From Sulfuricaulis limicola (lineage in GTDB: Bacteria > Pseudomonadota > Gammaproteobacteria > Acidiferrobacterales > Sulfurifustaceae), in assembly GCF_002355735.1 (NCBI RefSeq), contig NZ_AP014879.1:620001-684000 (forward strand): DNA of 64,000 nucleotides, written 5' to 3'. Both the position numbers and the translations under genes were made by a program. Positions 24,761-35,027 of this stretch are shown here, piece by piece (positions within the stretch are counted from its first letter, which is position 1; the number at the start of each line of letters is the position of its first letter). The notes under the pieces were generated by a model. It ran no database searches and was not told the DNA's origin. It was given only the letters and a program-made list of their open reading frames with translations.

Positions 24761-26407
24761 ATGTCCGACAAGCTGGATAAGGTCATTGCCTGCCACGAAG
24801 CTACCAAGCATCATTATCACGCCTATGCCCCGGGGCCAGGCATGCTCGACTGGGCGAGCCAGCCCGATCCGTTCCGGCGCTATGCCGGCACGGAACTTTT
24901 ACATCTCGACAAATATCCCTTCACTGATGGCCCGTCTTACGAACAGGCACTGATCGAAGGCCGCGTCGAACCGGCGACGCTCACGCGCGAAACCGTTTCG
25001 CGCCTGCTCTATGACAGCATGGCGCTGTCGGCCTGGAAGCAGGCGGGCGGCAATCGCTGGGCGCTGCGCGTCAATCCTTCCAGTGGCAATCTGCATCCGA
25101 CCGAGGTTTATGTCATCAGCGGCCCGGTCGCCGGCCTGCTCGACGTGCCCGCCGTGTGTCACTACGCGCCGAAGCTTCATGCGCTGGAAGTGCGCGCCCG
25201 TTTCGCCATCGAGACATGGCGTGATCTGGTTGCCGGGCTCCCGCCACAAACGATCATTATCGGCCTGTCATCCATATACTGGCGCGAGGCCTGGAAGTAT
25301 GGCGCCCGCGCCTTCCGCTACTGCCAGCATGACGCCGGTCACGCCATCGCCGCCGTCGGTTTTGCCGCCGCCGCGCTCGGCTGGAAGACGATGCTGCTGG
25401 ATGACCTGGGCGATGAGGCCATCGCGGGCATGCTCGGTCTCCCGCGCGGGCACGAACCGGAGGCGGAACGGCCGGAATGTTTGCTGGCGGTGTATTCGCA
25501 GGCTCATGCGTGTGATGTGCGCACACTCCCGCATGCGACGATGACGGTGATGGCCGGGAACGAATGGCACGGCACGCCTAATGTATTAAGCCCCTCCCAT
25601 CGCCCCTGGCCGATCATTGACGAAGCCGATGCGGCCACGCGCAAGCCCGACACCGTCACACCTTATATAGGGAGCACATCACCAGAGCCGGTTGAGCCGG
25701 CCCCGATCGATGCCACGGTTCTTTTGCGGCGCCTGATTCATCAGCGCCGCAGCGCGGTGGCCATGGACGGTCACACCGGGCTGCTGGCCACGGGATTTTA
25801 TTCGATGCTGTCGCGTTGCCTGCCTGGGATGAAAAGATTTCCCTTCAATGCGCTGCCGTGGCCGCCGGTGGTGCATCTCCTGTTGTTCGTGCACCGGGTG
25901 CAGGATGTTCCGCCCGGGCTTTATCTGCTGGTGCGCGATCCGGCACAGGCAAAAGACCTGCAGGAAAAATTCGACAAGGAGTTTGAATGGGCTCGTCCCG
26001 ACGGCTGCCCGGAGGATTTATCGCTGTACCGTCTGGCCGGCGGCGATTGCCGGAAACTTGCCGAACGCGTGAGTTGCCATCAGGAAATCGCGGCCGACGG
26101 CGTATTTGCTGTGGGCATGCTCGCCGGATTTGAATCTCCACTTAAGACCTGTGGCCCGTGGTTTTACCGCCGGCTTTACTGGGAATGCGGTGTCATCGGC
26201 CAGCTGTTGTATCTGGAGGCGGAGGCTTACGGCATTCAGGCCACCGGCATCGGGTGTTTTTTCGACGATCCCGTGCACGAGTTGCTCGGGCTCAGGGACC
26301 GGAGTTACCAGAGCCTGTACCATTTTACCGTCGGCGGTGCCGTCATCGACACGCGTCTGACGATGCAGCCGCCTTATCCGGACCCGGGGCCGGCGCAAGA
26401 CACTTGA
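24761..26407 (+). CDS. SagB/ThcOx-type tandem nitroreductase-fold protein
   Basis: Flavin-dependent oxidoreductase-like protein of 548 residues made of two nitroreductase-fold halves. The first half (about 75-245) carries RVNPSSGNLHPTEVY at 103-117, the classical SagB/ThcOx pattern; the second half (about 315-530) begins LIHQRRSAVAMDGHTG. SagB-type enzymes oxidise azolines in peptide natural-product pathways, but no cyclodehydratase or precursor gene is nearby. It is therefore probably one of the stand-alone tandem members of unknown substrate. It precedes lon by 31 bases and could share its transcript. Confidence 0.85.
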   Translation: MSDKLDKVIACHEATKHHYHAYAPGPGMLDWASQPDPFRRYAGTELLHLDKYPFTDGPSYEQALIEGRVEPATLTRETVSRLLYDSMALSAWKQAGGNRWALRVNPSSGNLHPTEVYVISGPVAGLLDVPAVCHYAPKLHALEVRARFAIETWRDLVAGLPPQTIIIGLSSIYWREAWKYGARAFRYCQHDAGHAIAAVGFAAAALGWKTMLLDDLGDEAIAGMLGLPRGHEPEAERPECLLAVYSQAHACDVRTLPHATMTVMAGNEWHGTPNVLSPSHRPWPIIDEADAATRKPDTVTPYIGSTSPEPVEPAPIDATVLLRRLIHQRRSAVAMDGHTGLLATGFYSMLSRCLPGMKRFPFNALPWPPVVHLLLFVHRVQDVPPGLYLLVRDPAQAKDLQEKFDKEFEWARPDGCPEDLSLYRLAGGDCRKLAERVSCHQEIAADGVFAVGMLAGFESPLKTCGPWFYRRLYWECGVIGQLLYLEAEAYGIQATGIGCFFDDPVHELLGLRDRSYQSLYHFTVGGAVIDTRLTMQPPYPDPGPAQDT

Positions 26408-26438
26408 ATCATCGCGGCCTGGCCCCAATGAAGACGCT

Positions 26439-28859
26439 ATGCCCAAGGAAGAAGAACCATTGAAAATGGACGCCGAAGGCGTCAACGAGACCCCCGCCGC
26501 CGCTGAAACCGGGGGCGGCACGCTGGCGCGCCCGAGCGATGTGCTGCCGGGGCTGCTGCATATTTTGCCGCTCGCCAACCGCCCGTTTTTCCCCGCGCAG
26601 ATGGTGCCGCTGGTGGTGGACCGCGAGCCGTGGCAGCGCACGGTGGAAGCGGCGGTCGAGTCCGGTCAGCACGTCGGCCTGGTGCTGATCCGCGGCGACG
26701 ACCCGCAAACTGCCGGGCCCGACGATTTCTACACCATGGGCACCGCCAGCCGCATCCACAAGGTGGTGCAGCTGGACGACAAGCTGCAGCTGTTCGTCGA
26801 GGGCCTGCAACGTTTCCGCATCGCCTCGTGGGTGACGCGCGAGCGCCCGTTCGCGGTGCGCGCCGAATATTTTCCCGAGACCAGCTACAAGGACGTGCCG
26901 GAACTCAAGGCCTACACCGTGGCGGTCATCAACACCATCAAGGAACTGCTGCCGCTCAATCCGCTGTACGGCGAGGAACTGAAATACTTCCTGAACCGCT
27001 TCGGCCCGGACGATCCGGCGCGTCTCGCGGATTTTGCCGCCAGCCTCACGACTTCCGACAAGCAGGAGCTCCAGGAGGTGCTGGAGAGAACCCACATCCG
27101 CGAGCGCATGGAAAAGGTGCTGGTGCTGCTCAAGAAGGAAGTCGAGGTCGCCAAGGCGCAGATGCAGATCCACAAGAACGTGGAAGAAAGCATGGAGAAG
27201 CGCCAGCGTGAATTCCTGCTACGCGAACAGATGAAGGCGATCCAGAAGGAACTCGGTATCGCCAAGGACGATCGCACCGCCGAGCTCGACAAGTTCCGCG
27301 CGCGCCTCAAGGATCTGACGCTGCCCGAAGAGGCGCAGAAGCGCATCGACGAGGAAATGGAAAAGATGTCGGTACTCGAGGTCGGCTCGCCGGAGTACGG
27401 CGTGACGCGCAATTACCTCGACTGGCTGACGCAACTGCCGTGGGGTAAGTGTTCGAAGGACAAGCTCGACCTCAGGCACGCGCGCAAGATTCTAGATCGC
27501 GACCATGACGGACTCGCGGACGTCAAGGGTCGCATCATCGAGTTCCTCGCCGTCGGCGCCATGAAGGGCGAGATCGCGGGTTCCATCCTGCTGCTGGTCG
27601 GGCCGCCCGGCGTGGGCAAGACCTCCATCGGCCGCTCCATTGCCGAGGCGCTCGGGCGCAAGTTCTACCGTTTCTCGCTCGGCGGCATGCGCGACGAGGC
27701 CGAGATCAAGGGCCACCGGCGCACCTACATCGGTGCCATGCCGGGCAAGTTCATCCAGGCGATCAAGGACGTCGGCACGGCCAATCCGGTGATCATGCTG
27801 GACGAGATCGACAAGATCGGTGCTTCCTACCAGGGCGACCCGGCTTCGGCGCTGCTGGAGGTGCTGGACCCGGAACAGAATCGCGATTTCCTCGACCATT
27901 ATCTGGACGTGCGCTTCGACCTGTCCAAGGTGCTGTTCGTGTCCACCGCCAACCAGCTCGACACCATTCCCGCGCCCCTGCTCGACCGCACGGAAGTCAT
28001 CCGGCTGTCCGGCTATATCACCAGCGAGAAAATGGCGATTGCGCAGCATCACCTGATTCCGCGCCAGATCGAAAAAGCGGGTCTAAAGCCGGGCCAGATC
28101 AGGATCGATGACGATGCGGTGCGCGAGGTGATAGAGCGCTACGCCCGCGAGGCCGGCGTGCGCAGTCTGGAAAAACGCCTCGGCCAGATTATGCGCAAGG
28201 CGGTGGTGAAGATTCTCGGCGGCACCAAGCCGCCCATCCGCGTGGGCGTGAAGAATCTCGAGGAATATCTGGGCAAGCCGCTGTTCAGGCCCGAAAAACC
28301 CCAGCAAGGCGTCGGCGTGGTCACGGGTCTGGCGTGGACACCGCTGGGCGGAGCGACGCTGGATGTTGAAGCCACGCGTGTGCACCAGGCGACGCGCGGC
28401 TTCAAGCTTACCGGCCAGCTCGGCGACGTGATGAAGGAATCAGCGGAAATCGCCTACAGCTACATTTCCTCGCACTGCAAGGATTATGGCGCCAAAGCGA
28501 ACTATTTCGAGAAGGCCTTCGTGCATCTGCACGTGCCGGCCGGCGCCACTCCGAAAGACGGCCCGAGCGCCGGTGTCACCATGGCGACGGCGCTGCTCTC
28601 GCTCGCACGCGGTAACCGGATTGCCAGCCCGGTCGCCATGACCGGCGAGATCACGCTGACGGGCCAGGTGTTGCCGGTGGGCGGTATCCGTGAGAAGGTG
28701 ATCGCGGCGCGCCGGGCGAAGATTTCCGAGCTGATACTGCCCGAGGCGAATCGCGGCGATTTCGACGAGCTGCCGGCGCATATCCGCAAGGGAATCAAAA
28801 CGCATTTCGCGAGCCATTACCGGGATGTGGCGAAAGTTGTGTTTCCGAAAAAGAAATAG
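26439..28859 (+). CDS. lon: ATP-dependent Lon protease
   Basis: Cytoplasmic AAA+ serine protease degrading damaged and regulatory proteins. It has 806 residues. The LON N-domain lies at about 35-240, Walker A GPPGVGKT at 388-395, and MLDEIDK as Walker B. The protease domain has catalytic Ser710 in DGPSAGVTM and Lys753 in GGIREK, the expected 43 residues apart. The N-terminus has a short extra acidic Ala/Gly segment. The ATG at 26439 overlaps no neighbour. Typical neighbours (clpX, hupB) are absent, so this may be an additional Lon rather than the principal one. Confidence 0.96.
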   Translation: MPKEEEPLKMDAEGVNETPAAAETGGGTLARPSDVLPGLLHILPLANRPFFPAQMVPLVVDREPWQRTVEAAVESGQHVGLVLIRGDDPQTAGPDDFYTMGTASRIHKVVQLDDKLQLFVEGLQRFRIASWVTRERPFAVRAEYFPETSYKDVPELKAYTVAVINTIKELLPLNPLYGEELKYFLNRFGPDDPARLADFAASLTTSDKQELQEVLERTHIRERMEKVLVLLKKEVEVAKAQMQIHKNVEESMEKRQREFLLREQMKAIQKELGIAKDDRTAELDKFRARLKDLTLPEEAQKRIDEEMEKMSVLEVGSPEYGVTRNYLDWLTQLPWGKCSKDKLDLRHARKILDRDHDGLADVKGRIIEFLAVGAMKGEIAGSILLLVGPPGVGKTSIGRSIAEALGRKFYRFSLGGMRDEAEIKGHRRTYIGAMPGKFIQAIKDVGTANPVIMLDEIDKIGASYQGDPASALLEVLDPEQNRDFLDHYLDVRFDLSKVLFVSTANQLDTIPAPLLDRTEVIRLSGYITSEKMAIAQHHLIPRQIEKAGLKPGQIRIDDDAVREVIERYAREAGVRSLEKRLGQIMRKAVVKILGGTKPPIRVGVKNLEEYLGKPLFRPEKPQQGVGVVTGLAWTPLGGATLDVEATRVHQATRGFKLTGQLGDVMKESAEIAYSYISSHCKDYGAKANYFEKAFVHLHVPAGATPKDGPSAGVTMATALLSLARGNRIASPVAMTGEITLTGQVLPVGGIREKVIAARRAKISELILPEANRGDFDELPAHIRKGIKTHFASHYRDVAKVVFPKKK

Positions 28860-28876
28860 CAGGGGAGAGCGATTCC

Positions 28877-29155
28877 GTGGGAAGTTTTGTCGGCTTCAAG
28901 TGCCAATTCTGCCAGTACGAGGAACCCGGCATCGGCATCGGCCGCGGCAAGGCCGGGTTCCCGTTCCTGGCGCTGTACCGCTGCAACCACTGTCACACCA
29001 TTGGCAGCACCTGGATATATGAAAACAAAATCCCCCGCTGCAGCCAGTGCTATGACGACGCGCTCACCATACTGCCGGAGGACACCCGGCGCGTGAACTG
29101 CCCCAAGTGCGGCGAACCGGGGGTTATCACGTCCAAGGAAGGAAGCTGGGAATAA
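28877..29155 (+). CDS. Small protein with four CxxC pairs (double zinc ribbon)
   Basis: A 92-residue protein from a GTG, 17 bases after lon and with GGGGAGAG ahead. Cysteine pairs at 9/12, 36/39, 55/58 and 75/78 should form two zinc ribbons. There is no membrane segment. The family is not recognised. Position suggests co-transcription with lon, and a role as an adaptor or nucleic-acid-binding protein is possible but unsupported. It ends at a convergent junction carrying a 7-nt-unit inverted repeat. Confidence 0.8.
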   Translation: MGSFVGFKCQFCQYEEPGIGIGRGKAGFPFLALYRCNHCHTIGSTWIYENKIPRCSQCYDDALTILPEDTRRVNCPKCGEPGVITSKEGSWE

Positions 29156-29159
29156 GCGC

Positions 29160-29218
29160 GTGAATCGTGAGTCGTGAGTCGTAAATGCGGTTCACGACTC
29201 ACGGTTTACGGTTTACGA
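29160..29218. repeat. Inverted repeat with 7-nt tandem units (element C)
   Basis: The left side has consecutive units CGTGAAT, CGTGAGT, CGTGAGT and CGTAAAT. The right side has their complements CACGACT, CACGGTT and TACGGTT. It fills the gap between the zinc-ribbon gene and cyaY, which converge, and reaches into the last codons of cyaY. It shares its heptamer with element H at 60697. Confidence 0.85.
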
Positions 29219-29530
29219 ACCAAGCGTCACGTCCTCGCCCGACTGCTCGCGCACAAGCCGTGAAAGCTCGGCGAACAGTTCCCCGCCGCCCTGATCGTTG
29301 ACCCACTCACCGTTGACGTAACCGTAATGAAAGCCGCCGGAGCGGGCGGCGACCCAGATCTGTTTCGCCGCGCCCTGCTTGTTGATGATGATCTTCGAGC
29401 CATTGGCGAATTCGAGCGTCAGGATGCCGCCGGCGCCCTCGAAATCGATGTCCGCGCCGCTTTCCTCGATGGCCTGCTCGATACGCAGCAGGGTGTCGGT
29501 GGCGCGCTTGTCGAATTCGGATTCGTTCAT
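29213..29530 (-). CDS. cyaY: Frataxin-like iron-sulfur assembly protein CyaY
   Basis: Small cytoplasmic iron-binding regulator of iron-sulfur cluster assembly, 105 residues. The N-terminal helix is acidic (ESEFDKRATDTLLRIEQAIEESGADIDFE). The frataxin core follows: GILTLEFANGSKIIINKQGAAKQIWVAA and the tail HYGYVNGEWVN. In many gammaproteobacteria cyaY lies divergent from lptM-lysA. Here it is divergent from a saccharopine dehydrogenase-like gene placed before lptM. Confidence 0.95.
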   Translation of the reverse strand: MNESEFDKRATDTLLRIEQAIEESGADIDFEGAGGILTLEFANGSKIIINKQGAAKQIWVAARSGGFHYGYVNGEWVNDQGGGELFAELSRLVREQSGEDVTLGS

Positions 29531-29616
29531 GGCTGTGGCGGTGGCGGGTGTTTATAATGGCGGCCCATGTTACAAGGAAGCGCGGCGTCGTTACAGGGGC
29601 GTCAACTCATCCCGGC

Positions 29617-30708
29617 ATGATGCAAAAAAAGAAAATCCTGCTCCTCGGCGAATATGGGGCTTTCAGCCAGCGAATCTGCCGCGCTCTTTCCGGATCTCCT
29701 GACATCGAGTGCGTCATTGGCGTGGCCGACGCCCGCCGTCGCGCGCGGCTCGAGCGGGAAACCGGCCAGACCGTTGTCGCCGTTCCCCATGATCCGCATT
29801 CGATCCGGCGCGCCCTCGAAGATGTTTTTGCCGTGATCAATGCGCGCGGGCCTTTTCTGGCCAGGAATTACACGGTGGCCGAGCAGTGCGCCGAGCGCGG
29901 TGTGCACTACGTGGATCCGGCGGATTCGAACGACTATGTCAGTGGTCTTGCTCGCCTGGCGCGCAAGGCGGAAAAGCACGGCAGCCTGATCGTGACGGGC
30001 GCGGCCGCCGCGCCGACGGTTTCCGCCTTGCTGGTGGACATGCTGGCGCCGGAATTCGACCACATTCATGAAATTCATGCCTGCCTGGCGCATGGCAAAA
30101 ACGATTGCCGGGATTTTGCAATCGCGCGCGCGATCCTGGGGTATGTCGATCTGGTGTCGCGCATGAAGGAAAAAGGCCGCTGGCGCGAGTTTCAGGGCTG
30201 GACCCGCCCGCAGTCGGTATATTTTCCCGCGCCGGTGGGCCGCCGCCGCGGCTACCTGTGCGACGGACTGGATCTCGATATTTTTCCAAAGCGTTACGGG
30301 GCGCAAACCGTGACCTTCCGCACCGCGCTGTCCTCCCGCGCCAGCAATTTTGTATTGTCATTCAGCCGCTGGCTCAAGCGCCGCGGCATGATGCGCAGCC
30401 TGCCGTCACCCGTGAGGGTCTCGCTCCGTGCCATCAGCACCTTGCCCCGTTTCGGCGATCCCAACGGTGGACTGGGCGTGGAACTGCGCGGGGACAAGGG
30501 CGGTGTGCCGCTGACCCGTTCGGTTTTCCTGGTGGTGCGCGATGGCAATACCCCGGCTATCGCTGCCGCGCCCACCGTCGCGCTCGTCAGGAAATGGGTG
30601 CGCCAGGGCGTGTCCACCGCAGGGGTCACGCCCTGCGTGGGTCTGCTCGACTGGCCGGAGGTGCGTAACGAGCTCATGGGCTACGACATCGTGCTGGTGC
30701 GCGCCTGA
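29617..30708 (+). CDS. Saccharopine dehydrogenase-like oxidoreductase
   Basis: Protein of 363 residues from an ATG at 29617 (an adjacent ATG is at 29620). A Rossmann start KILLLGEYGAFSQRICRAL is followed by VVAVPHDPHSIRRALEDVFAVINARGPF, as in the saccharopine dehydrogenase NADP-binding fold. True lysine-pathway motifs are not evident, and bacteria of this type make lysine by the DAP route. The substrate is therefore unknown. It is upstream of lptM-lysA by 66 bases in the same direction. Confidence 0.75.
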   Translation: MMQKKKILLLGEYGAFSQRICRALSGSPDIECVIGVADARRRARLERETGQTVVAVPHDPHSIRRALEDVFAVINARGPFLARNYTVAEQCAERGVHYVDPADSNDYVSGLARLARKAEKHGSLIVTGAAAAPTVSALLVDMLAPEFDHIHEIHACLAHGKNDCRDFAIARAILGYVDLVSRMKEKGRWREFQGWTRPQSVYFPAPVGRRRGYLCDGLDLDIFPKRYGAQTVTFRTALSSRASNFVLSFSRWLKRRGMMRSLPSPVRVSLRAISTLPRFGDPNGGLGVELRGDKGGVPLTRSVFLVVRDGNTPAIAAAPTVALVRKWVRQGVSTAGVTPCVGLLDWPEVRNELMGYDIVLVRA

Positions 30709-30774
30709 CGAGGCTGGATGCAGAGTGAGCGGGCAGGGTAAGCTAGCAGTGTTTATTATGGAGAAAATCGTCTG

Positions 30775-30948
30775 ATGCGGCGTTTCGGTTGGCGGTGGCT
30801 CGTGCCCTTATGTCTCCTTCTCGGCATTGTCGCGCTGGGCGGCTGCGGCAAGAAGGGCCCTTTGTATCTGCCGGACGAAGCCGCGGCGCCGGACAAGACC
30901 CGTGAGCAGGCCGTGGTCCCGGCAGCAACGCCGCCCGAAAAAAAATAA
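30775..30948 (+). CDS. lptM: LPS-assembly lipoprotein LptM (YifL-like)
   Basis: Small outer-membrane lipoprotein of 57 residues. The signal peptide ends in LGGC with the lipidated Cys24, directly followed by GKKGPLYLP, the hallmark of LptM/YifL. The mature tail is Pro/Ala/Lys-rich. LptM stabilises the LptD/LptE translocon in Escherichia coli. It lies just before lysA, the position conserved across gammaproteobacteria. Its stop is 16 bases before the lysA ATG. Confidence 0.9.
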   Translation: MRRFGWRWLVPLCLLLGIVALGGCGKKGPLYLPDEAAAPDKTREQAVVPAATPPEKK

Positions 30949-30964
30949 TTCCATCACCGTTATC

Positions 30965-32230
30965 ATGAATTCATTCAGCTACCGGGATCGGCAACTGTAT
31001 GCCGAGAATGTGCGACTGGCCGACATCGCACAGCAGCTTGGCACGCCCTGCTACGTCTACTCGCGCGCCGCGCTGGAAGACCGCTTCCAGGCGTTCGCGG
31101 ATGCGCTGAAAGGCCGCGATCATCTCGTCTGCTACGCCGTCAAGGCCAATTCCAATCTCGCGGTACTGAACCTGCTGGCGCGCCTGGGCTCGGGTTTCGA
31201 CATCGTTTCCGGCGGCGAGCTGGAGCGCGTGCTGGCGGCCGGCGGCGATCCCGCGAAGGTGGTTTTCTCAGGTGTCGGCAAGACGCGCGATGAAATGCAC
31301 CGCGCGCTGGCGGCCGGCATTTATTGCTTCAACGTGGAATCCGAGGCGGAGCTGGAAGTGCTGAACGAAATCGCCGGCGAGCTGGGCAAGCCGGCGCCGG
31401 TGGCGTTGCGCGTCAACCCGGACGTGGACCCGGCGACGCACCCGTACATTGCCACCGGCCTCAAGCAGAGCAAGTTCGGCATCGATATCGCACAGGCCAT
31501 GACGGCCTTTGAGCGGGCACGATCGCTGCCGCACCTGCGCGTGACGGGCATCGCCTGCCACATCGGCTCGCAGCTCACGGACCTGGCGCCGGTGGTCGAG
31601 GCGCTGGACCGCGTTCTCGGTCTCGCCAATACCCTCCTCGATAAGGGCTTTACGTTGCAGCATCTCGATCTCGGCGGCGGGCTCGGTATCCGTTATAACG
31701 AGGAACAGCCGCCGTCGCCGGACGCTTATATCCGCGCCATCCTCGACCGGTTGGCGTCGAAGGGCGGCCATGGCCGGAAACTCCGTCTCGTGTTCGAGCC
31801 CGGCCGGGCGATTGTCGGCAACACCGGCCTGCTGCTCACGCGTGTGCTGTACCTCAAGCACGGATCGGAAAAGAATTTCGCCGTGGTGGATGCCGCCATG
31901 AACGACCTGCTGCGCCCGGCGCTGTACGAGGCCTGGCACGACATCACGCCGGTGGCGGTGGACGCGCCGCGCAAGATGCTTAAATATGATGTCGTCGGCC
32001 CGGTGTGCGAGAGCGGCGATTTTCTCGGACACGACCGCGAACTCGGCATCGAGGCCGGTGACCTGCTGGCGGTGGTTTCCGCCGGCGCCTACGGCGCCGT
32101 CATGAGCTCGAACTACAACACCCGCCCGCGCGCGCCCGAGGTGATGGTGGACGGGGACAGGTTCCAGGTCGTGCGTCGGCGCGAAACCGTGGCGGAGCTG
32201 TTCGCCTCCGAGTCCATTTTGCCAAAATAA
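30965..32230 (+). CDS. lysA: Diaminopimelate decarboxylase
   Basis: PLP enzyme making L-lysine from meso-diaminopimelate. It has 421 residues from the ATG at 30965. The PLP-binding Lys60 lies in [10 protein letters not shown], the HIGSQL motif is in the barrel, the glycine loop is LGGGLGIRY, and the catalytic Cys348 is in [11 protein letters not shown]. It is followed by a 9-nt-unit inverted repeat (element D), then a methyltransferase and other genes, with dapF downstream. Confidence 0.96.
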   Translation: MNSFSYRDRQLYAENVRLADIAQQLGTPCYVYSRAALEDRFQAFADALKGRDHLVCYAVKANSNLAVLNLLARLGSGFDIVSGGELERVLAAGGDPAKVVFSGVGKTRDEMHRALAAGIYCFNVESEAELEVLNEIAGELGKPAPVALRVNPDVDPATHPYIATGLKQSKFGIDIAQAMTAFERARSLPHLRVTGIACHIGSQLTDLAPVVEALDRVLGLANTLLDKGFTLQHLDLGGGLGIRYNEEQPPSPDAYIRAILDRLASKGGHGRKLRLVFEPGRAIVGNTGLLLTRVLYLKHGSEKNFAVVDAAMNDLLRPALYEAWHDITPVAVDAPRKMLKYDVVGPVCESGDFLGHDRELGIEAGDLLAVVSAGAYGAVMSSNYNTRPRAPEVMVDGDRFQVVRRRETVAELFASESILPK

Positions 32231-32235
32231 ATCTC

Positions 32236-32309
32236 ACCGCAGAGGACGCAGAGATCGCAGAGTTTTGTTGAATTCTTCATTTCTCTGCGTACTCCGCGCT
32301 CTCTGCGGT
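32236..32309. repeat. Inverted repeat with 9-nt tandem units (element D)
   Basis: The left arm has units ACCGCAGAG, GACGCAGAG and ATCGCAGAG. The right arm, read on the minus strand, has ACCGCAGAG, AGCGCGGAG and TACGCAGAG. The loop is AT-rich. It lies between two co-directional genes (lysA and a methyltransferase). Sequences of this kind recur in many bacterial genomes. Confidence 0.85.
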
Positions 32310-32320
32310 AAGATTTCAAA

Positions 32321-32983
32321 ATGCAGCGGATTCCCGAACCCGAGTTGATGGACGAGCCGGAGCAGGCGCGCGCCTACGCCCACGCCGATTTCGCCGAACC
32401 GCACCAGGCCTTTGTCGAACGTTTTCACCAGTGTTTTCCCGGTCATCGTCCGCGGCAGGTACTCGATCTCGGTTGCGGTGCGGCGGATATCACCATTCGT
32501 TTTGCCCGCGCCTGTCCCGAATGCAGCCTGACCGGCGTGGACGGCGCCGCGGCCATGCTGGTATTTGCGCACGAAGCGATTACCCGGGCGGATCTGGACG
32601 ATCGTATTGAGCTGCAACAGGCGCGCCTTCCCGAAACGGCCTTGCCGCCGCACGCGTTCGATACCGTCATCAGCAACAGCCTGTTGCATCACTTGCACGA
32701 TCCGCAGACACTGTGGAGCGCAGTGACGCAATACGCCGCGCCCGGCGCGGCGGTATTCATCATGGATCTGCACCGCCCCGATTCGCGCGAACGGGCCGGC
32801 GCTTTCGTGGATGAGCATGCCGGCATGGAACCGGAGATATTGCGGCGCGATTTTTTCAATTCGCTGCTGGCGGCGTTCCGGCCGGAAGAAATCAGGGAAC
32901 AACTGGCGCAGGCCGGGCTGACGTCGTTCCGGGTCGAGGCCGCGGGTGACCGGCATATCATCGTGCACGGCAAGATGGGGTGA
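32321..32983 (+). CDS. Class I SAM-dependent methyltransferase
   Basis: A 220-residue methyltransferase with the SAM-binding motif VLDLGCGAAD at about 47-56, an acidic residue in the next strand (LTGVDGAA) and DTVISNSLLHHLHDP as motif IV. A preceding stretch (EPEQARAYAHADFAEPHQAF) resembles the lead of small-molecule or quinone methyltransferases. The substrate is unknown. It lies 90 bases after lysA, with an intervening inverted repeat, and seven bases before a CoA-binding protein gene. Confidence 0.85.
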   Translation: MQRIPEPELMDEPEQARAYAHADFAEPHQAFVERFHQCFPGHRPRQVLDLGCGAADITIRFARACPECSLTGVDGAAAMLVFAHEAITRADLDDRIELQQARLPETALPPHAFDTVISNSLLHHLHDPQTLWSAVTQYAAPGAAVFIMDLHRPDSRERAGAFVDEHAGMEPEILRRDFFNSLLAAFRPEEIREQLAQAGLTSFRVEAAGDRHIIVHGKMG

Positions 32984-32989
32984 TGACGC

Positions 32990-33424
32990 ATGGGAATTTT
33001 CCAGAATCCGCCGGACGAGGAAATCAGGGAATTGTTGCGGCGCGTCCGCGCCATCGCCGTCGTCGGCCTGTCGCCGCGCACCAACCGTCCGAGTCACGGC
33101 GTGGCGGCGCAGATGCAGCGCTTCGGTTACCGCATCATCCCGGTGCGTCCCGCGGTGGATACGGTGCTGGGAGAGAAGGCCTACGCCTCGTTGCGCGAGG
33201 TGCCGGACCCGTTCGATCTGGTGGACGTGTTCCGTGCGCCGGAATACGTGGGCCAGATCGTCGAGGAATGCATCGCCCTGGGCGTCCCGGCGATCTGGCT
33301 GCAGGAAGGCGTGGTGAATATTCCCGCGGCCGAGCGGGCGCAGCAGGCCGGCCTGACCGTGGTCATGGACCGTTGTGTTTACCGGGAGTATCTGCGCCTG
33401 TTCGGACCGGTGCCGCATCCGTGA
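32990..33424 (+). CDS. CoA-binding domain protein (YccU-like)
   Basis: Protein of 144 residues with a Rossmann-like CoA-binding fold. It includes IAVVGLSPRTNRPSHGVAAQM near 22-42, GYRIIPVRPA and IWLQEGVVN. This matches the CoA_binding_2 family, small proteins that bind CoA and whose role is unclear. The ATG at 32990 starts seven bases after the methyltransferase stop. Confidence 0.9.
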   Translation: MGIFQNPPDEEIRELLRRVRAIAVVGLSPRTNRPSHGVAAQMQRFGYRIIPVRPAVDTVLGEKAYASLREVPDPFDLVDVFRAPEYVGQIVEECIALGVPAIWLQEGVVNIPAAERAQQAGLTVVMDRCVYREYLRLFGPVPHP

Positions 33425-33472
33425 ACACGCCCGCGGTTTATTTGCCACACGCCAACCGGTAAGCTTGCCGCC

Positions 33473-34312
33473 ATGTCCGTTCCCTTTAGCAAGATGCACG
33501 GCGCCGGCAACGACTTCGTGGTGTTCGACGGCGTCTCCCGCCCGATTCAGCTCACACCCCAAAAGATCCGCCGGCTTGCGGACCGGCACTTCGGCATCGG
33601 CTGCGACCAGGTGCTGCTGGTGGAGCGGCCCACGACGGCCGGCGCCGATTTCCGCTACCGGATTTTCAACGCCGACGGCGGTGAGGTGGAGCAGTGCGGC
33701 AACGGCGCGCGCTGCTTCGTGCGTTTTGTCCGCGACAAACGGCTGACGGCCAAGGACGAAATCGCCGTCGAAACCCTGGCGGGCATGATTTACCCGCGCC
33801 TGGAAGCAGACGGCGACGTCAGTGTCAACATGGGCGTGCCGCGCTTCGAGCCCGCCGAAGTCCCGTTCGAGGCGGCCGTGCGTGAAAACGTCTATGATCT
33901 GGAAGTGGACGGCCGTATCGTGAAGGCGAGCATCCTGTCCATGGGCAATCCGCACGCGGTGCAGCTGGTGCCGGACGTGGACGCGGCGCCGGTGAACACG
34001 CAGGGGCCGCAAATCGAGCGGCACCCGCGTTTTCCGCGGCGCGTGAACGCCGGTTACATGCAGATCGTGGACCGCCGGCACATCCGGCTGCGGGTCTACG
34101 AACGCGGCGCCGGCGAGACGCTGGCCTGCGGGACCGGGGCCTGCGCGGCGATGGTGGCCGGTCGCCAAAGAGGTCTGCTGGATGATAAGGTAGAGGTGAA
34201 GCTGACCGGCGGCACGCTGCGCGTGTCCTGGGCCGGAGAAGGGCAGCCGGTGTGGATGACGGGACCGGCGATCACGGTTTTTGAGGGAACCATCGACCTG
34301 GAAAAACTATGA
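33473..34312 (+). CDS. dapF: Diaminopimelate epimerase
   Basis: Converts LL- to meso-diaminopimelate for lysine and peptidoglycan synthesis. It has 279 residues; [12 protein letters not shown] leads the enzyme. The catalytic pair is Cys75 in EQCGNGARC and Cys219 in LACGTGACA. The stop overlaps the DUF484 ATG by four bases. dapF-DUF484-xerC order is standard in gammaproteobacteria. Confidence 0.97.
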   Translation: MSVPFSKMHGAGNDFVVFDGVSRPIQLTPQKIRRLADRHFGIGCDQVLLVERPTTAGADFRYRIFNADGGEVEQCGNGARCFVRFVRDKRLTAKDEIAVETLAGMIYPRLEADGDVSVNMGVPRFEPAEVPFEAAVRENVYDLEVDGRIVKASILSMGNPHAVQLVPDVDAAPVNTQGPQIERHPRFPRRVNAGYMQIVDRRHIRLRVYERGAGETLACGTGACAAMVAGRQRGLLDDKVEVKLTGGTLRVSWAGEGQPVWMTGPAITVFEGTIDLEKL

Positions 34313-35010
34313 AACAAAAACTGCCGAGCGAAGAAATTCAGACGGAACTTTCCTGGGAGGAGGCGGTGGCGCGCTACCTCGAGGACCACCCAGATTATTT
34401 CCAGCGTTACCCGGAGACGCTCTCGCGCATCCTGTTGTCGCACGAAACCGGCGGCAAGGCGGTATCGCTCATCGAGCGCCAGGTGCAGGTGCTGCGCGAA
34501 CAGAACCAGGCGCTGCAGCGCCAGTTGCGGGAGCTGGTCAACAATGCCCGTGAAAACGACGTGCTGAGCGGCCGGTTGCACCGTTTCGCGACCGCCATGA
34601 TCGGCTGCGCCTCGCTCGACGACGTGCTGGACACGACCTACGACCTGCTGCGCCAAGAATTCAAGCTCGATGCCGTGGTGATCCTGCTGCGCGGCCGTCC
34701 CGTCCAGGGCGGACGCGCGGAGCTGGTCCCCGAGGATGATCGACGCCTCAACACGCTGTTCCAGCAGTTCAGCGGCGGCAAGCCCATCTGCGGCGGCAAA
34801 TTCGAGGACAGCCTGATGAGTTATCTTTTCAGCGGACGCGCCGCCGAGATCAAGTCATCCGCGCTGATTCCGCTGGGAGAGAAAAACCCTTACGGCGTGC
34901 TCGGCCTCGGAACCCAGGACCCTTACCGCTTCCATCCCGGCATGGGCACGGTCTACCTCACGCGGCTGGGCGAGATGTTGACGCACAGTCTCTCCCGTCA
35001 CCACGGGTAA
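34309..35010 (+). CDS. DUF484 protein (GAF-like), dapF-xerC linker gene
   Basis: Cytoplasmic protein of 233 residues. It begins with the DUF484 signature region ([21 protein letters not shown]), then a coiled coil ([20 protein letters not shown]) and a GAF-like domain with the conserved [21 protein letters not shown] stretch near its end. The ATG overlaps the dapF stop. It usually lies between dapF and xerC, as here, but the biochemical role is not known. Confidence 0.9.
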   Translation: MKQKLPSEEIQTELSWEEAVARYLEDHPDYFQRYPETLSRILLSHETGGKAVSLIERQVQVLREQNQALQRQLRELVNNARENDVLSGRLHRFATAMIGCASLDDVLDTTYDLLRQEFKLDAVVILLRGRPVQGGRAELVPEDDRRLNTLFQQFSGGKPICGGKFEDSLMSYLFSGRAAEIKSSALIPLGEKNPYGVLGLGTQDPYRFHPGMGTVYLTRLGEMLTHSLSRHHG

Positions 35011-35027
35011 ATTCATCGCGCGCCACG

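Noticed and set aside
24761-28859. RiPP biosynthetic cluster around the SagB-like gene
   Set aside because: No precursor peptide, cyclodehydratase or exporter gene nearby.
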